A stretch of 64,000 nucleotides of DNA from Microbulbifer hydrolyticus (GTDB lineage: Bacteria; Pseudomonadota; Gammaproteobacteria; Pseudomonadales; Cellvibrionaceae). The notes beneath the pieces were generated by a model. The model searched no databases. It was not told where the DNA came from and worked only from the letters and a program-made list of their open reading frames with translations. The position numbers were made by a program, and so were the translations under genes. Positions 35,996 to 46,262 of the stretch are shown piece after piece. How positions within the stretch are numbered: position 1 is the stretch's first letter; each line of letters opens with the position of its first letter. The stretch covers positions 4,145,308 through 4,209,307 of the forward strand of contig NZ_CP047491.1 in the NCBI RefSeq assembly GCF_009931115.1. The letters are read 5' to 3'.

Positions 35996-37063
35996 TTAGG
36001 GGTTTCTGACCAGGTCCATCACCGCGAGCGGCTTGTCGGCTTCCAGTACCAGTCCGAGGCTCATTTTTTCGAAGCTGCGGAACACCATCAGCACACCAGC
36101 GCGCTCGTCCGGCAGTTTCACGCTCTCGCGAGCCAGTCGGTCGCGCACGGTGGCACCGCGCTTGTAGATGGCGAGCACATGGCCGGGCTCCAGGCCTTCG
36201 CGCAGGCCGCGGTTGATCGCAACCACGTCGTACTTCGCAACCTGGGTGACACCCTCCTCCACGCCGAGGATAACGCCGTCCACCGGAACCGATGGCGCGC
36301 CGGGCTGGAACAGGGCAGCTATTGCCCGCTCCTCAACCGGCAGCAGGCGGTCCTGCAGGCGGATATCACGGCTGGTGCGGGTAACGTCCAGTGTGGCCAC
36401 TGCGAATTCGGTGTTGGCGTTGTCCTCATCCAGCTGACGCAGGTCCACAGAGCCCACGTCCAGAGCCTGCTGGCCCAGTTCTTCACCCGTGTAGGGGTCC
36501 GCGTAGACCGGGCCCGGGCGATAAATGCCGTAGGAGGCCAGTGGCTCGCGGAAGTCGCCGCGGGCGTAAATCTTTTCGCCCGCGCCCATCAGAATGCGCT
36601 GGTCCTGCCCGGAGATCACATAAGGCACGCCCTGGAACGCGCCCGGACCGACGATGCGGGTGCGGGACAGGAAGGCATTGATGGCATCCAGCGGGATGGC
36701 GGGGATCGCGCTGCCGATAGGTTCGCGGCGTACCGCCGGGCCGAGGCGGTTGTTACTGGCCGGGCTCAGCTTGTAGGCAGTGGGTGCGCGCTCCAGCTCC
36801 AGGCGCGGCTGACCATCGATATACACGAGGTTCAGACGATCGCCGGGATAAATAAGGTGGGGGTTCTCTACCTGGGGGTTTACCTGCCAGATTTCCGGCC
36901 AGTACCAGGGCTGGGAGAGGAAAGTCCCGGAGATATCCCAGAGGGTGTCCCCCTTCTGCACGATGTAGGTGTCCGGGTGGTCGGGCTTGAGACGCGAGTC
37001 TTGCGCCTGCAGGCCAAAGGTCGCCAGCAAGGTTGCGGCGGCGGCCAGGATTATTTTTTTCAT
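35996..37063 (-). CDS. LysM domain protein, exported
   Basis: A 355-aa protein with a signal peptide (MKKIILAAAATLLATFGLQAQ) and one LysM domain near residues 33-85 (YIVQKGDTLWDISGTF, then LIYPGDRLNLVYI), which binds peptidoglycan. The long C-terminal region is beta-rich and conserved in the gammaproteobacterial family found upstream of dprA (PA0020-like in Pseudomonas), but has no known catalytic role. AGGAA precedes the ATG. Divergent from def across a 282-base region. Confidence 0.92.
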   Translation of the reverse strand: MKKIILAAAATLLATFGLQAQDSRLKPDHPDTYIVQKGDTLWDISGTFLSQPWYWPEIWQVNPQVENPHLIYPGDRLNLVYIDGQPRLELERAPTAYKLSPASNNRLGPAVRREPIGSAIPAIPLDAINAFLSRTRIVGPGAFQGVPYVISGQDQRILMGAGEKIYARGDFREPLASYGIYRPGPVYADPYTGEELGQQALDVGSVDLRQLDEDNANTEFAVATLDVTRTSRDIRLQDRLLPVEERAIAALFQPGAPSVPVDGVILGVEEGVTQVAKYDVVAINRGLREGLEPGHVLAIYKRGATVRDRLARESVKLPDERAGVLMVFRSFEKMSLGLVLEADKPLAVMDLVRNP

Positions 37064-37153
37064 GGAAGCATTCCTATGCTTTTTTATCGCTAACGCTGGA
37101 GGCCTAAGTGTCTGCTGAATCTGTCTGCGGCTATCGCTGCGGGTTTATATCGC

Positions 37154-37159
37154 TATAAT
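37154..37159 (+). promoter_or_regulatory. Candidate -10 box for def-fmt-rsmB
   Basis: TATAAT stands in the 282-base divergent gap between the LysM gene and def. No good -35 hexamer is seen at 16-18 bases upstream, so this is weak. The leader to def would be about 180 bases and contains two stem-loops (CGCC-ATAT-GGCG near 37215 and ATGGCT-GTAT-AGCCAT near 37233-37248). Confidence 0.3.
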
Positions 37160-37345
37160 CTCACAGCGCTGGACCGGTGGCGGCTTACGTCGCCGGGGTG
37201 GAGGAGCGAAAAGGGCGCCATATGGCGACCTTTATGGCTGTATAGCCATCACGCGGAAAGAGCCCCCCAATTCAGCAAATTTCAAGCGCGATCATTATGT
37301 TATCAGCGCAAGTTCCACTAAGACTAGAAGTTTGTCACAGGTGTT

Positions 37346-37852
37346 ATGGCCAAACTGGAAATACTGGAATTCCCCGATCCCCGTCTGCGCAAGGTTGCGG
37401 AGTCCGTCACCGAGGTGACGGATGCGCACCGCGCGCTGATCGATGACATGTTCGAGACGATGTATGAGGCGCCGGGCGTGGGCCTGGCGGCGACGCAGGT
37501 CAATGTGCACGAGCGCATTGTGGTGATCGATGTGTCGGAGGATCAGAGCGAGCCGCTGGTGCTGATCAACCCCGAGGTTGAGGTGCTGGATGCGGAAATT
37601 CACAAGTATGATGAGGGCTGCCTGTCGGTGCCCGGGTTCTACGAGACGGTACAGCGACCACGCAAGATCCGCCTCAAGGCGCTGGACCGCAACGGCGAGG
37701 CCTACGCGGTAGAGGCCGAGGGACTGCTGGCGGTGTGCATCCAGCACGAGATCGATCACCTGGATGGCAAGCTGTTTGTGGATTACATCTCGCCACTGAA
37801 GCGCAACCGTATTCGCTCCAAGCTGGAAAAAGCCCACCGTCAGCGGGCCTGA
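37346..37852 (+). CDS. def: Peptide deformylase
   Basis: Metalloenzyme of 168 aa that removes the formyl group from the first Met of new proteins. All three family motifs are present: GVGLAATQ (near 45), EGCLSVPG with the metal-ligand Cys (near 90) and QHEIDHLDG with the two metal His and catalytic Glu (near 133). AGGTG precedes the ATG. It precedes fmt, which adds the formyl group, but a 201-base gap with a long palindrome separates them; in many relatives the gap is short. Confidence 0.97.
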   Translation: MAKLEILEFPDPRLRKVAESVTEVTDAHRALIDDMFETMYEAPGVGLAATQVNVHERIVVIDVSEDQSEPLVLINPEVEVLDAEIHKYDEGCLSVPGFYETVQRPRKIRLKALDRNGEAYAVEAEGLLAVCIQHEIDHLDGKLFVDYISPLKRNRIRSKLEKAHRQRA

Positions 37853-37882
37853 TCTTTGTGGTTCTTTTGCGGGTCCCGTGGC

Positions 37883-37994
37883 GGCTAAGCACTGGCTACC
37901 TGTTTTCAGAACCGCTGTGAATACATCCCTGTACGCTGCGTCGGCGACGTCCCTGTCGCCGACGCTTCTGAAAACAGGTACCCAGCACTTAGCC
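37883..37994. repeat. Long palindromic intergenic element, copy 2 (inverted)
   Basis: Outer arms of 29 bp (37883-37911 with 37966-37994) match at 26 positions. Inside, GCGTCGGCGA (37938-37947) pairs with 37956-37965 around CGTCCCTG, the complement of CAGGGACG. CATCCCTG (37924-37931), the complement of CAGGGATG, sits between two TA pairs. Read on the minus strand, the order is the same as in copies 1 and 3. It fills most of the def-fmt gap. Confidence 0.85.
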
Positions 37995-38053
37995 TTCAAT
38001 TCTGCCTGCAGGACTTCGCTGATAGTCCACATTCTCACTACCGAAGAATTTTC

Positions 38054-39022
38054 ATGAGCCTGAATATCATCTTTGCCGGCACCCCCGACTTTGCCGCCAT
38101 ACACCTGCAGACCCTGCTCGATAGCGAACACAAGGTGATCGCCGTCTACAGCCAGCCAGACCGCCCCGCCGGTCGCGGCAAGAAACTACTGGCAAGCCCG
38201 GTGAAACAGCTGGCGCTGGAACACGGGATTCCGGTGTACCAGCCGCTGTCCCTGCGCGATGAAAACGCCCAGAAAGAGCTGGCGGCATTGAACCCCGATG
38301 TGATGGTGGTAGTGGCCTACGGGCTGATCCTGCCGCAGGCGGTACTGGATACGCCGCGCCTGGGCTGTGTGAATGTGCACGCCTCTTTATTACCGCGCTG
38401 GCGCGGTGCCGCGCCGATCCAGCGGGCGGTGGAGGCCGGCGACGCCGAGAGTGGTGTGGCGATCATGCAGATGGAAGCCGGGCTGGATACCGGGCCGGTG
38501 CTGGTTGAGGCGCGCACGCGCATTGCCGCGAACGAGACCGGCGGCAGCCTGCACGACAAGCTTGCCGGGCTCGGTGGTCCGGCATTGCTGGAGGCGCTGA
38601 CGCTACTGGAAAGTGGCACCGCGCAACCGCAAGTGCAGGATGATGCGCTGGCCAATTACGCGGGCAAGATTAGTAAAGAAGAAGCGCGACTGGACTGGGC
38701 GCGTCCAGCGGCTGAACTCGAGCGGTTGGTTCGCGCATTCAACCCGTTTCCGGTGTGCTGGACCGAGTATCTCGATAGCAAGGGCAAGCCGCAGCGCTTG
38801 CGGGTATATGCGGCCAGGCACGAGCAGGGTTGCCATACCGATGTGCCGGGGACGGTTCTCTCCGCCGACGACGAGGGCGTTCTGGTGGCCTGCGGGCGCG
38901 AGGCGTTGCGCCTGACTCAACTACAATTGCCGGGCAAGAAGGCGCTGCCGGTGGCGGAAATCCTCAAGGGCTACCGCGAACTGTTCCAACCCGGCACCCA
39001 GCTAGGCCAGAGCCATGAGTGA
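38054..39022 (+). CDS. fmt: Methionyl-tRNA formyltransferase
   Basis: Enzyme of 322 aa that formylates initiator Met-tRNA using 10-formyl-tetrahydrofolate. The N-terminal catalytic domain shows [28 protein letters not shown] and the active-site segment [20 protein letters not shown], with DTGPVL further on. The C-terminal domain (from about 205) is the tRNA-binding OB-like part ([11 protein letters not shown]). Its stop overlaps the rsmB start by 8 bases, so the two are translationally linked. Confidence 0.97.
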   Translation: MSLNIIFAGTPDFAAIHLQTLLDSEHKVIAVYSQPDRPAGRGKKLLASPVKQLALEHGIPVYQPLSLRDENAQKELAALNPDVMVVVAYGLILPQAVLDTPRLGCVNVHASLLPRWRGAAPIQRAVEAGDAESGVAIMQMEAGLDTGPVLVEARTRIAANETGGSLHDKLAGLGGPALLEALTLLESGTAQPQVQDDALANYAGKISKEEARLDWARPAAELERLVRAFNPFPVCWTEYLDSKGKPQRLRVYAARHEQGCHTDVPGTVLSADDEGVLVACGREALRLTQLQLPGKKALPVAEILKGYRELFQPGTQLGQSHE

Positions 39023-40343
39023 TTCAGCGAAGAACTCCGCGAAGGACGCCCGCGCCCTCGCCGCCCGCGTCATCGCGCGCCTGTACCAGGACCGCGGCTC
39101 ACTGCAGCGGCTTCTGCCCTGGGCGGAGAAGCAGGTGGATGAAAAGGACCGTGCCCTGTTACGGGAACTCTGTTACGGCACCGCGCGGTTTGCGCCACGA
39201 TTGGAGCTGATCCTCGGCAAACTGTCGAAAAAACCCGTAAAAGATGAAGAGCTCGCCGCGCTGATGCTGGTGGGCCTGTACCAGCTCGAGTACACCCGAA
39301 TCCCCGACCACGCCGCCATCGGCGCCACGGTGGAAGCCGCCCGCGCGCTCAAGCTGGGCCATGCCACCGGGGTAGTGAACGGCGTATTGCGCAACGCCCT
39401 GCGCAATAAGGAAACACTCACTCGCAAGCTTTCCGGCAACCCCCAGTTCAGCTCCGCACACCCGGAGTGGCTACAACAGGCCATCAAGGCCGCCTGGGGC
39501 ACGGAAGCGCGGACCCTGTTCAATGCCAATAATGAAAACCCGCCCATGACCCTGCGGGTGAACCTGTCGAAAACCAGTCGCGACGACTACCTCGGGCAAC
39601 TGAACGACGCGGGCATCCCCGCCGAGCCCTGTGAAATTTCCCAGGCCGGACTGGTACTGGAAAGCCCCGTCGCCGTCGCCCGCCTGCCCGGTTTCGAAGA
39701 CGGCCTCGTCAGCGTACAGGACCAGTCCGCCCAGCTCGCCGGCCCGTTACTGGACCCGCAGCCCGGCGAAAAAATACTCGATGCCTGCGCCGCCCCCGGC
39801 GGCAAAACCTGCCATCTGCTCGAAATTCAACCGGATCTCGACCTCAGCGCCCTCGATATTGAAGAAGAGCGCCTCGACCGCGTGATCGAAAACCTCGAGC
39901 GCCTCGGTGTGGGCGCGCAGATCATCTGTGCCGACGCCGCCGAACCGGAACACTGGTGGGATGGCGCGCCCTTTGACCGCATCCTCCTCGACGCCCCCTG
40001 CTCGGCCACCGGCGTCATCCGCCGCAACCCGGACATCAAACTGCTGCGCCGCCCAGAGGACATCCCCGAACTGGCCGAGCTGCAGGGCAAAATCCTGCGC
40101 GCAATGTGGCGCCTGTTAAAACCTGGCGGCACCCTCCTCTACGCTACCTGTTCCATACTCCCAGAGGAAAACAGCGCTCAAGTGGCGCGCTTCATTGCGG
40201 AGACACCGGATGCGAGGGACAATACGCCGCAATTGCTGAACGAACAGCCCTGGGGGCTGCCGCAGGATGCGGGCATGCAACTGCTTCCCGGCATTCACGC
40301 GGGCGACGGTTTCTACTACGCAAAGCTGGAAAAAGCCCAGTAA
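39015..40343 (+). CDS. rsmB: 16S rRNA (cytosine-967-C5) methyltransferase
   Basis: A 442-aa enzyme that methylates C967 of 16S rRNA. The N-terminal NusB-like RNA-binding domain covers about residues 1-150, followed by a SAM-binding Rossmann domain: [26 protein letters not shown] and [17 protein letters not shown], with the two conserved cysteines in the PC motif and in [11 protein letters not shown]. The ATG overlaps the end of fmt. A palindromic element follows before trkA. Confidence 0.96.
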   Translation: MSDSAKNSAKDARALAARVIARLYQDRGSLQRLLPWAEKQVDEKDRALLRELCYGTARFAPRLELILGKLSKKPVKDEELAALMLVGLYQLEYTRIPDHAAIGATVEAARALKLGHATGVVNGVLRNALRNKETLTRKLSGNPQFSSAHPEWLQQAIKAAWGTEARTLFNANNENPPMTLRVNLSKTSRDDYLGQLNDAGIPAEPCEISQAGLVLESPVAVARLPGFEDGLVSVQDQSAQLAGPLLDPQPGEKILDACAAPGGKTCHLLEIQPDLDLSALDIEEERLDRVIENLERLGVGAQIICADAAEPEHWWDGAPFDRILLDAPCSATGVIRRNPDIKLLRRPEDIPELAELQGKILRAMWRLLKPGGTLLYATCSILPEENSAQVARFIAETPDARDNTPQLLNEQPWGLPQDAGMQLLPGIHAGDGFYYAKLEKAQ

Positions 40344-40392
40344 GGCCCTTTCCGCTTACGAAGCAAATACGTACAAATTGAAGCCCGGTTAG

Positions 40393-40483
40393 CGGGTGTA
40401 GGTTTTCAGGAGCGTCGCAAACAGGACGTTTGCGCTGCAGCGCCCAGGGATGGGTTCACCGCGGTCCTGAAAACCTACACCCG
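40393..40483. repeat. Long palindromic intergenic element, copy 3
   Basis: Perfect 19-bp arms (40393-40411 with 40465-40483). Stem-loop A is CGCAAA / TTTGCG (40416-40421 / 40429-40434) with loop CAGGACG. Stem-loop B has CAGGGATG (40445-40452) between CC and GG. The segment after loop B, TTCACCGCGGTCCTGAAAAC, closely resembles copy 2 read in reverse (TTCACAGCGGTTCTGAAAAC). It lies between rsmB and trkA. Confidence 0.85.
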
Positions 40484-40566
40484 GTGCTTGGGCGCCGCCG
40501 CATTAGCAACAGAGCTTCTGCGGACTTGGCGTAAAGGCCAATCAATAAAAGGCCAGTATTTCGCAT

Positions 40567-41952
40567 ATGAAAATCATTATTCTCGGCGCCGGCCAGGTCG
40601 GTGGATCACTGGCGGAAAGTCTCGCTTCGGAACGCAACGATATTGTTCTGGTAGACAGCGACGAGAAGACCCTGCGCGAGTTGCGCGACCGCATCGACAT
40701 CGGTGTGGTCGTCGGCCACGCCTCACACCCGGACATCCTGAAGGAAGCCGGCATCGAAGATGCCGACATACTGGTTGCCGTCACCAACAATGACGAAACC
40801 AACATGGCCGCCTGCCAGATCGCCCACTCCCTGTTCCGGGTCACCACCAAAATCGCCCGCGTGCGCGCCTCCGCCTACCTGCAATACCCCGAGCTGTTCT
40901 CCACCGAGTCCATCCCCATCGACGTACTCATCAGCCCGGAACAGATCGTCTCCGAATACATCTCCCGGCTGATCGAACACCCAGGTGCCCTGCAGGTACT
41001 CGACTTCGCCGACGGCCGCGTCCAGCTCGTCGCCGTGCGCGCGGTTCAGGGTGGGCCACTGGTCGGCCACCAGCTGCGCTACCTGCGCGAACACATGCCC
41101 AAGGTCGACACCCGGGTGGCTGCGATTTACCGGCGCAACAGTCCCATCATTCCCCAGGGCAGCACCGTCATCGAAGCCGGCGACGAAGTGTTTTTCATCG
41201 CCGCCAGGCAGGATATCCGTGCGGTAATGAGCGAGCTGCGTCGACTCGAGCAGGGCTACAAGCGAATCACCATCGCCGGCGGCGGCAATATTGGCCTGCG
41301 CCTCGCACACAAACTGGAAAACCGCTACTCGGTGAAAATCATCGAGCAGGATCACGACCGCTGCATCTTCCTCTCGGAAGAGCTCAGCAACAGCATCGTG
41401 CTCCATGGCAGCGCCTCCGACCAGGACCTGCTGCTGGAGGAGAATATCGAAGATACCGACGTATTCCTCGCACTGACCAACGACGACGAGGCCAATATCA
41501 TGTCCTCGCTGCTGGCCAAACGGCTCGGTACCCGCAAGGTCATGACCCTGATCAATAACCGCGCCTACGTCGATCTGGTACAGGGAGGTGAAATCGATAT
41601 CGCCATTTCGCCCCAGCAAAACACCATTGGCAGTCTGCTCACCCATGTGCGACGGGGCGATATGGTCAATGTCCACCAGCTGCGCCGCGGCGCCGCCGAG
41701 GCGATCGAGGTAATCGCCCACGGCGACAAGCGCACGTCCAAAGTGGTGGGAAGAAAAATTGAAGATATCGATCTGCCCGAAGGCGCGAGTATCGGCGCGA
41801 TCGTCCGCGAAAGTGAGGGCGGGAGTCAGGTGCTGATCGCCCACGACAACATTATCGTGGAGACCGACGATCACGTGATCGTGTTCCTGGTTGACCGCCG
41901 CCACACTCGCCACGTGGAGCAATTGTTCCAGGTCGGCTTCAGCTTTTTCTGA
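40567..41952 (+). CDS. trkA: Trk potassium uptake regulatory subunit TrkA
   Basis: Peripheral membrane protein of 461 aa that gates the TrkH potassium channel on binding NAD(H). Two tandem RCK units are seen: the first begins [19 protein letters not shown] (residue 2 on), the second [19 protein letters not shown] (about residue 233 on). Each is followed by a regulatory TrkA-C domain (for example [18 protein letters not shown] near 375). It is followed by trkH after 17 bases. The upstream gap carries palindromic element copy 3. Confidence 0.97.
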   Translation: MKIIILGAGQVGGSLAESLASERNDIVLVDSDEKTLRELRDRIDIGVVVGHASHPDILKEAGIEDADILVAVTNNDETNMAACQIAHSLFRVTTKIARVRASAYLQYPELFSTESIPIDVLISPEQIVSEYISRLIEHPGALQVLDFADGRVQLVAVRAVQGGPLVGHQLRYLREHMPKVDTRVAAIYRRNSPIIPQGSTVIEAGDEVFFIAARQDIRAVMSELRRLEQGYKRITIAGGGNIGLRLAHKLENRYSVKIIEQDHDRCIFLSEELSNSIVLHGSASDQDLLLEENIEDTDVFLALTNDDEANIMSSLLAKRLGTRKVMTLINNRAYVDLVQGGEIDIAISPQQNTIGSLLTHVRRGDMVNVHQLRRGAAEAIEVIAHGDKRTSKVVGRKIEDIDLPEGASIGAIVRESEGGSQVLIAHDNIIVETDDHVIVFLVDRRHTRHVEQLFQVGFSFF

Positions 41953-41969
41953 TGGCGGGAACCCGATAA

Positions 41970-43421
41970 ATGCGATTTGCGGTCATAGCTCGAGTATTCG
42001 GCATCCTGCTCACAGTGTTCAGCCTGACATTGCTGCCGCCGATCGGTGTATCCCTGTGGTATGAGGACGGCACCCACATTGCGTTTACCGTCGCCTTCGC
42101 CATCACCCTGCTGACCGGGCTGTTTATGTGGCTGCCGGTGCACGACCTGAAACAGGATCTGCGCACCCGCGACGGCTTCGTGGTGACCTCCCTGTTCTGG
42201 CTGATTCTCGGCAGCTTTGGTTCACTGCCCCTGATTATCAGCCCACAACCGGACCTGAGTGTGGTGGATTCAATTTTTGAATCCATCTCCGGACTTACCA
42301 CCACCGGCGCCACCACCATTGTGGGCCTCGATACCCTGCCACCGGCGATACTCTATTATCGCCAGCAGCTGCAGTGGTTCGGTGGTATTGGTGTAATTGT
42401 CATCGCACTGGCGATCCTGCCCATGCTGGGGATCGGGGGTATGCAGCTGTACAAGGCGGAAATGCCCGGCCCGGTAAAAGACACCAAGCTTACACCGCGT
42501 ATTGCGGAAACCGCCCGTGCGCTTTTTGTGATTTATATCGTTCTCACCATTCTGTGTGGTATCGGCTACTGGTGGGCGGGCATGACGGTATTTGATGCCG
42601 TGGGTCACGCATTCTCCACCGTCGCCAACGGCGGCTTCTCGACCCACGATGCCAGCATGGGATTTTATGCCCACAACACGGCCATCATGGCGATCGCGAT
42701 CATTTTCATGCTTACCGCAGCAATCAACTTCGGCCTGCACTTTTACGCCTTGAGCAGCCGCACAGTGAACCACTACTGGAAAGATTCAGAATTCCGGTTT
42801 TATGTAATGGTCACTCTCGCCGCATGTGGAATCATTATCGGCTACCTGTATATGTCCGGCACCTTCGATATGCGCGGCAGTATCCTGCACGGCATCTTCC
42901 AGGTGGTTTCCATCGGCACCACGGCGGGCTTCGGCTCGGAAAGCTTTGCTCTGTGGCCCGCATTCCTGCCCTATATCCTGCTGCTGCTTGGCATCATGGG
43001 TGCCTGTGCCGGTTCCACGTCCGGGGGCATCAAGGCGGTGCGGGTAATGCTGATTGTGAAGTCGGGACTGCGGGAGCTGAACCGGCTGGTACACCCCAAT
43101 GCGGTGGTACCCATCAAGGTAAACCGGAAAATTGTACCGTCGCGAGTTACCGATGCGGTGTGGGGGTTTTTCGCGATTTATATCCTGTCGTTCTTCGTAC
43201 TCACCATTATCGTGATGGCAACGGGTGAGGATTTCGTCACCTCCTTTTCAACGGTTGCTTCCTGCCTGAGTAATATCGGCCCGGCCCTGGGCGATGCGGC
43301 GGCGCACTACGCCGAGGTCAACGAGGTAGCGAAAGCGTTTTTGATTCTGGCGATGCTGATGGGACGCCTGGAAATCTTTACCCTGTTGGTACTACTGACT
43401 CCGGCTTTCTGGCGACACTGA
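41970..43421 (+). CDS. trkH: Trk potassium uptake membrane subunit TrkH
   Basis: Potassium channel-like transporter of 483 aa with four repeats of helix-pore loop-helix. The selectivity-filter segments are visible: TTTGATTIVG (about 108), VANGGFSTHDAS (about 220), IGTTAGFGSES (about 315) and LSNIGPALGD (about 432). The N-terminus has two extra helices as in the TrkH branch. In an operon with trkA, its regulatory partner. Confidence 0.96.
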   Translation: MRFAVIARVFGILLTVFSLTLLPPIGVSLWYEDGTHIAFTVAFAITLLTGLFMWLPVHDLKQDLRTRDGFVVTSLFWLILGSFGSLPLIISPQPDLSVVDSIFESISGLTTTGATTIVGLDTLPPAILYYRQQLQWFGGIGVIVIALAILPMLGIGGMQLYKAEMPGPVKDTKLTPRIAETARALFVIYIVLTILCGIGYWWAGMTVFDAVGHAFSTVANGGFSTHDASMGFYAHNTAIMAIAIIFMLTAAINFGLHFYALSSRTVNHYWKDSEFRFYVMVTLAACGIIIGYLYMSGTFDMRGSILHGIFQVVSIGTTAGFGSESFALWPAFLPYILLLLGIMGACAGSTSGGIKAVRVMLIVKSGLRELNRLVHPNAVVPIKVNRKIVPSRVTDAVWGFFAIYILSFFVLTIIVMATGEDFVTSFSTVASCLSNIGPALGDAAAHYAEVNEVAKAFLILAMLMGRLEIFTLLVLLTPAFWRH

Positions 43422-43447
43422 CACGTTTACGGGTTGGTAATCACTGG

Positions 43448-44089
43448 CTACACGATGGTGTCTTCTCGCTCGCGGATGATATCCCAGTAGCGCGGCAAAA
43501 ATTTTATCAGTACCCACACTTCCAGCAGACAACCGATCACGGTCAGCGCATCCAGGGTGTGATCAAACACCACGGTCGCACCAGAAGCTTTCGAAAACAT
43601 CTCGATCGCCAGCTGCTTCGCGAACCCCATTCCAAGTACCACAAATGCCAGCGCCATAGCGGCTTTCGACAGCAACCCGGGGATAACCCGAACCGGTCTT
43701 TTCAGCCACCAAAACAACACCGGAAATACGCTCAGCTGGATCGAGAAACGCAGTACCACCAGCAGCGTGTAGGCGGAATTGATCGCATCCAAGTGCCACA
43801 GTAACGGTATCAGACTGCATACAAATATCCTGTCGGCTACCGGGTCGAGCAGTGCCCCGAATCGCGAGTCCCAGCCAAAACGCTTGGCCAGGAATCCGTC
43901 CAGTAGATCGGTCACCGCACAGTAACCAAAGACGACTAGCGCCCACAGGTTTTCCTGGCTTAGTGACAACCAGAAAATAATTGGAATCGACAATACCCTC
44001 GAGATGGAGAGCAGGTTCGGCAGGTGACGCCAGGGGGAATGCGGCGCCAGGTTCGCAGCGGCTGAACCGGCGCCCGTTTTTCTGGTCAT
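43448..44089 (-). CDS. CDP-alcohol phosphatidyltransferase family protein
   Basis: A 213-aa membrane enzyme related to phosphatidylglycerophosphate synthase and cardiolipin-type synthases. The metal-binding signature is seen in DLLDGFLAKRFGWDSRFGALLDPVADR (positions DG, A, G, D, D kept; the usual Arg after Ala is Lys). About five helices. The ATG at 44089 is preferred over the longer frame, whose extra residues are Arg-rich. Substrate is not certain: glycerol phosphate or another alcohol. It may be expressed with the acyltransferase gene upstream. Confidence 0.8.
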   Translation of the reverse strand: MTRKTGAGSAAANLAPHSPWRHLPNLLSISRVLSIPIIFWLSLSQENLWALVVFGYCAVTDLLDGFLAKRFGWDSRFGALLDPVADRIFVCSLIPLLWHLDAINSAYTLLVVLRFSIQLSVFPVLFWWLKRPVRVIPGLLSKAAMALAFVVLGMGFAKQLAIEMFSKASGATVVFDHTLDALTVIGCLLEVWVLIKFLPRYWDIIREREDTIV

Positions 44090-44202
44090 GGTGATTGAAC
44101 GGCTAGGTCTCGGGCGTTTTACCCGCAACCTGCGGGCTCTAACAAACATAGACCATCAGGCTGAGGCCATCAGCAGAAACCGATGCGCCGGCAATCCCGC
44201 GG

Positions 44203-45087
44203 TTATTTGCGGTAGATCCCGCTTTTACCCTCAGGGATCCGTCGGAAGCGTTTGTACTCCCACTGATACTGCTCCGGTGCCTCGGCAATGCAGGATTCAA
44301 CGCCACGATTCAGTGCCGCCAGTGACACCTTTACTTCATCGCTGTAGATCGCCTGTTCTGCGGGCAGCAAAACCAGCTCAAAGCCGCCCGCCACGCGCTT
44401 GGCAAACCCAAACACCACCTTGCAGCCAGTGCGCTGGATCAGGTTGTACGCGAGCGTCATGGTCAGGGTGGGATGTCCGAAGAACGGGGCAAAATCCCCA
44501 CCGGACAGGTCCGGTTCCTGGTCGGGCAGAACTCCCACAATGCCGCCATCCCTCAGCGCCTTGAGCAGTGCGCGCACGCCGCGCACATTGGTCGGTACCA
44601 GCTTCGCGCCGGTTTTTTCACGACCTTCGCGGATCAGTGGATCCAGCGCTTCAATCTTCGGGGGTGCGTAAAGGCTGGTGGTCGGGCCGACCGTGGCCAG
44701 GTACTGGCCGAAGATTTCCCAGTTACCGATATGGGGCGCAAGTACCAGAACGCCGCGGCCTTCATCCACGCCGCCGGTCAGCAGCTGCTGATTGCGCACT
44801 CGTGTAATCTGGTCTTCGGCGTGGCTCCAGGGCTTGCGCCACAGAGTGGCCATTTCAAAGCCGGTGGTCACCGTGTTCAGCACACTGGTACGGGCCAGTG
44901 ATTCACGCTCTTTTGCCGACATTTCCGGATAACAGCGTGCCAGGTTGATACGACTGATACGCAGCGCGTCGCCACTGGTAGAGACCACACCGTAGCCGGC
45001 CAGTTTACCCAGGCGACGAGACCAGCTCAGTGGCAGGCTGCCGATCAGCTTCAGTGCGCCCGCTGACAATTGCCCTTTGATATCCAA
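44203..45087 (-). CDS. Lysophospholipid / lipid A acyltransferase (LpxL/HtrB family)
   Basis: Inner-membrane acyltransferase of 294 aa that adds secondary acyl chains, most likely to lipid A. The catalytic HxxxxE motif is in LAPHIGNWEIFGQYLA (near residue 118), followed by PPKIEALDPLIREGREKTGAKLVP and LPDQEPDLSGGDFAPFFG, typical of the family. It lies divergent from glyQ, the place occupied by an htrB-type gene in Pseudomonas. Confidence 0.92.
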   Translation of the reverse strand: MDIKGQLSAGALKLIGSLPLSWSRRLGKLAGYGVVSTSGDALRISRINLARCYPEMSAKERESLARTSVLNTVTTGFEMATLWRKPWSHAEDQITRVRNQQLLTGGVDEGRGVLVLAPHIGNWEIFGQYLATVGPTTSLYAPPKIEALDPLIREGREKTGAKLVPTNVRGVRALLKALRDGGIVGVLPDQEPDLSGGDFAPFFGHPTLTMTLAYNLIQRTGCKVVFGFAKRVAGGFELVLLPAEQAIYSDEVKVSLAALNRGVESCIAEAPEQYQWEYKRFRRIPEGKSGIYRK

Positions 45088-45181
45088 GCGTTACATCCTT
45101 CTGTACGGGGCCGGGACCCCGGAAACTCATTTGAGCTTCAAATTCTTAGCAGTATGGCCGTTTTATGGCCATCATTTCCCC

Positions 45182-45199
45182 GCGCGCTGTTTAGCGCGC
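45182..45199. repeat. GC-rich stem-loop before glyQ
   Basis: GCGCGCT (45182-45188) pairs exactly with AGCGCGC (45193-45199) around GTTT. It overlaps the -35 region of the glyQ promoter. A second stem, ATGGCC/GGCCAT, lies about 25 bases upstream. Confidence 0.5.
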
Positions 45200-45218
45200 A
45201 ACCCGCTGCCGCTATAAT
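45190..45218 (+). promoter_or_regulatory. Probable sigma-70 promoter of glyQS-gmhB
   Basis: A perfect -10 TATAAT (45213-45218) follows TTTAGC (45190-45195) with a 17-base spacer. The leader to glyQ is about 35 bases. The -35 is weak, but the position fits. Confidence 0.55.
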
Positions 45219-45260
45219 TGCGCCCCTTGTCTTTTCACCCAGCTGAAACCGGAGATTGTG

Positions 45261-46262
45261 GTGTCCGAGCAACAAACCAGCAGTTCTGCCTCCGCGCAGG
45301 ACCTGAGCACCTTCCAGGGACTGATTTTTACCCTGCAAGAATACTGGGCGCGCCAAGGGTGCGTCATTCTACAGCCTCTGGATATGGAAGTGGGCGCCGG
45401 CACCTTTCATCCTGCAACCTTCCTGCGCGCCATTGGACCGGAAACCTGGAATGCCGCCTACGTGCAGCCTTGCCGCCGCCCTACTGACGGCCGCTACGGT
45501 GAAAACCCCAACCGCCTGCAGCATTACTATCAGTACCAGGTGGTAATGAAGCCATCGCCAAGCAATATCCAGGACCTGTACCTGGACAGCCTTCGCGCCC
45601 TGGGCATCGACCCGGCGGTACACGATATCCGTTTCGTCGAGGACAACTGGGAGTCCCCTACCCTCGGCGCCTGGGGCCTCGGATGGGAGGTGTGGCTGAA
45701 CGGGATGGAAGTCACCCAGTTCACCTACTTCCAGCAGGTCGGCGGCCTCGAGTGCTACCCGGTTACCGGTGAGATCACCTACGGTATCGAGCGCATTGCC
45801 ATGTATCTGCAGGGCGTCGAATCCATCTACGACCTGGTGTGGACACGCAATGCGGACGGCACCCCGGTGACCTATGGCGACGTTTTCCACCAGAACGAAG
45901 TGGAAATGTCCCACTACAACTTTGAGCACGCCGACGTCGAATTCCTGTTCGCGACATTTGACCACTGCGAGCGCGACAGCCAGCGCCTGATCGAACTGGG
46001 TCTGCCACTGCCGGCCTACGAACAGGTGATGAAAGCCTCCCACGCCTTCAACCTGTTGGACGCGCGCCACGCGATTTCCGTCACCGAGCGCCAGCGTTTC
46101 ATCCTGCGCGTACGCACCCTCGCCCGTGCCGTGGCACAGGCGTATTTTGACGCGCGCAAGGCACTTGGCTTCCCGATGGCCGACGACAAGGTCCGCAACG
46201 AGGTGCTTGCCCAGGCTGAAAAAGCCGAAGGCAAGGGCAAAGCGAAGAAGGAGAAGAAGTAA
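45261..46262 (+). CDS. glyQ: Glycine-tRNA ligase alpha subunit
   Basis: Catalytic subunit (333 aa) of the bacterial alpha2beta2 glycyl-tRNA synthetase. Family segments are [66 protein letters not shown] and [13 protein letters not shown]. Two adjacent GTG codons (45258 and 45261) can start it; GGAG at 45251-45254 is 6 bases from the second, so that one is chosen. The stop overlaps the glyS ATG by one base. Confidence 0.96.
   Translation: MSEQQTSSSASAQDLSTFQGLIFTLQEYWARQGCVILQPLDMEVGAGTFHPATFLRAIGPETWNAAYVQPCRRPTDGRYGENPNRLQHYYQYQVVMKPSPSNIQDLYLDSLRALGIDPAVHDIRFVEDNWESPTLGAWGLGWEVWLNGMEVTQFTYFQQVGGLECYPVTGEITYGIERIAMYLQGVESIYDLVWTRNADGTPVTYGDVFHQNEVEMSHYNFEHADVEFLFATFDHCERDSQRLIELGLPLPAYEQVMKASHAFNLLDARHAISVTERQRFILRVRTLARAVAQAYFDARKALGFPMADDKVRNEVLAQAEKAEGKGKAKKEKK

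Noticed and set aside
37205..37250. Fourth copy of the palindrome family
   Set aside because: Has two stem-loops and a CACGCGG end but no outer arms and no CAGGGATG loop; kept only as a weak possibility.
45088..45260. T-box leader before glyQS
   Set aside because: The leader after the promoter is only about 35 bases, with no T-box motif or antiterminator.
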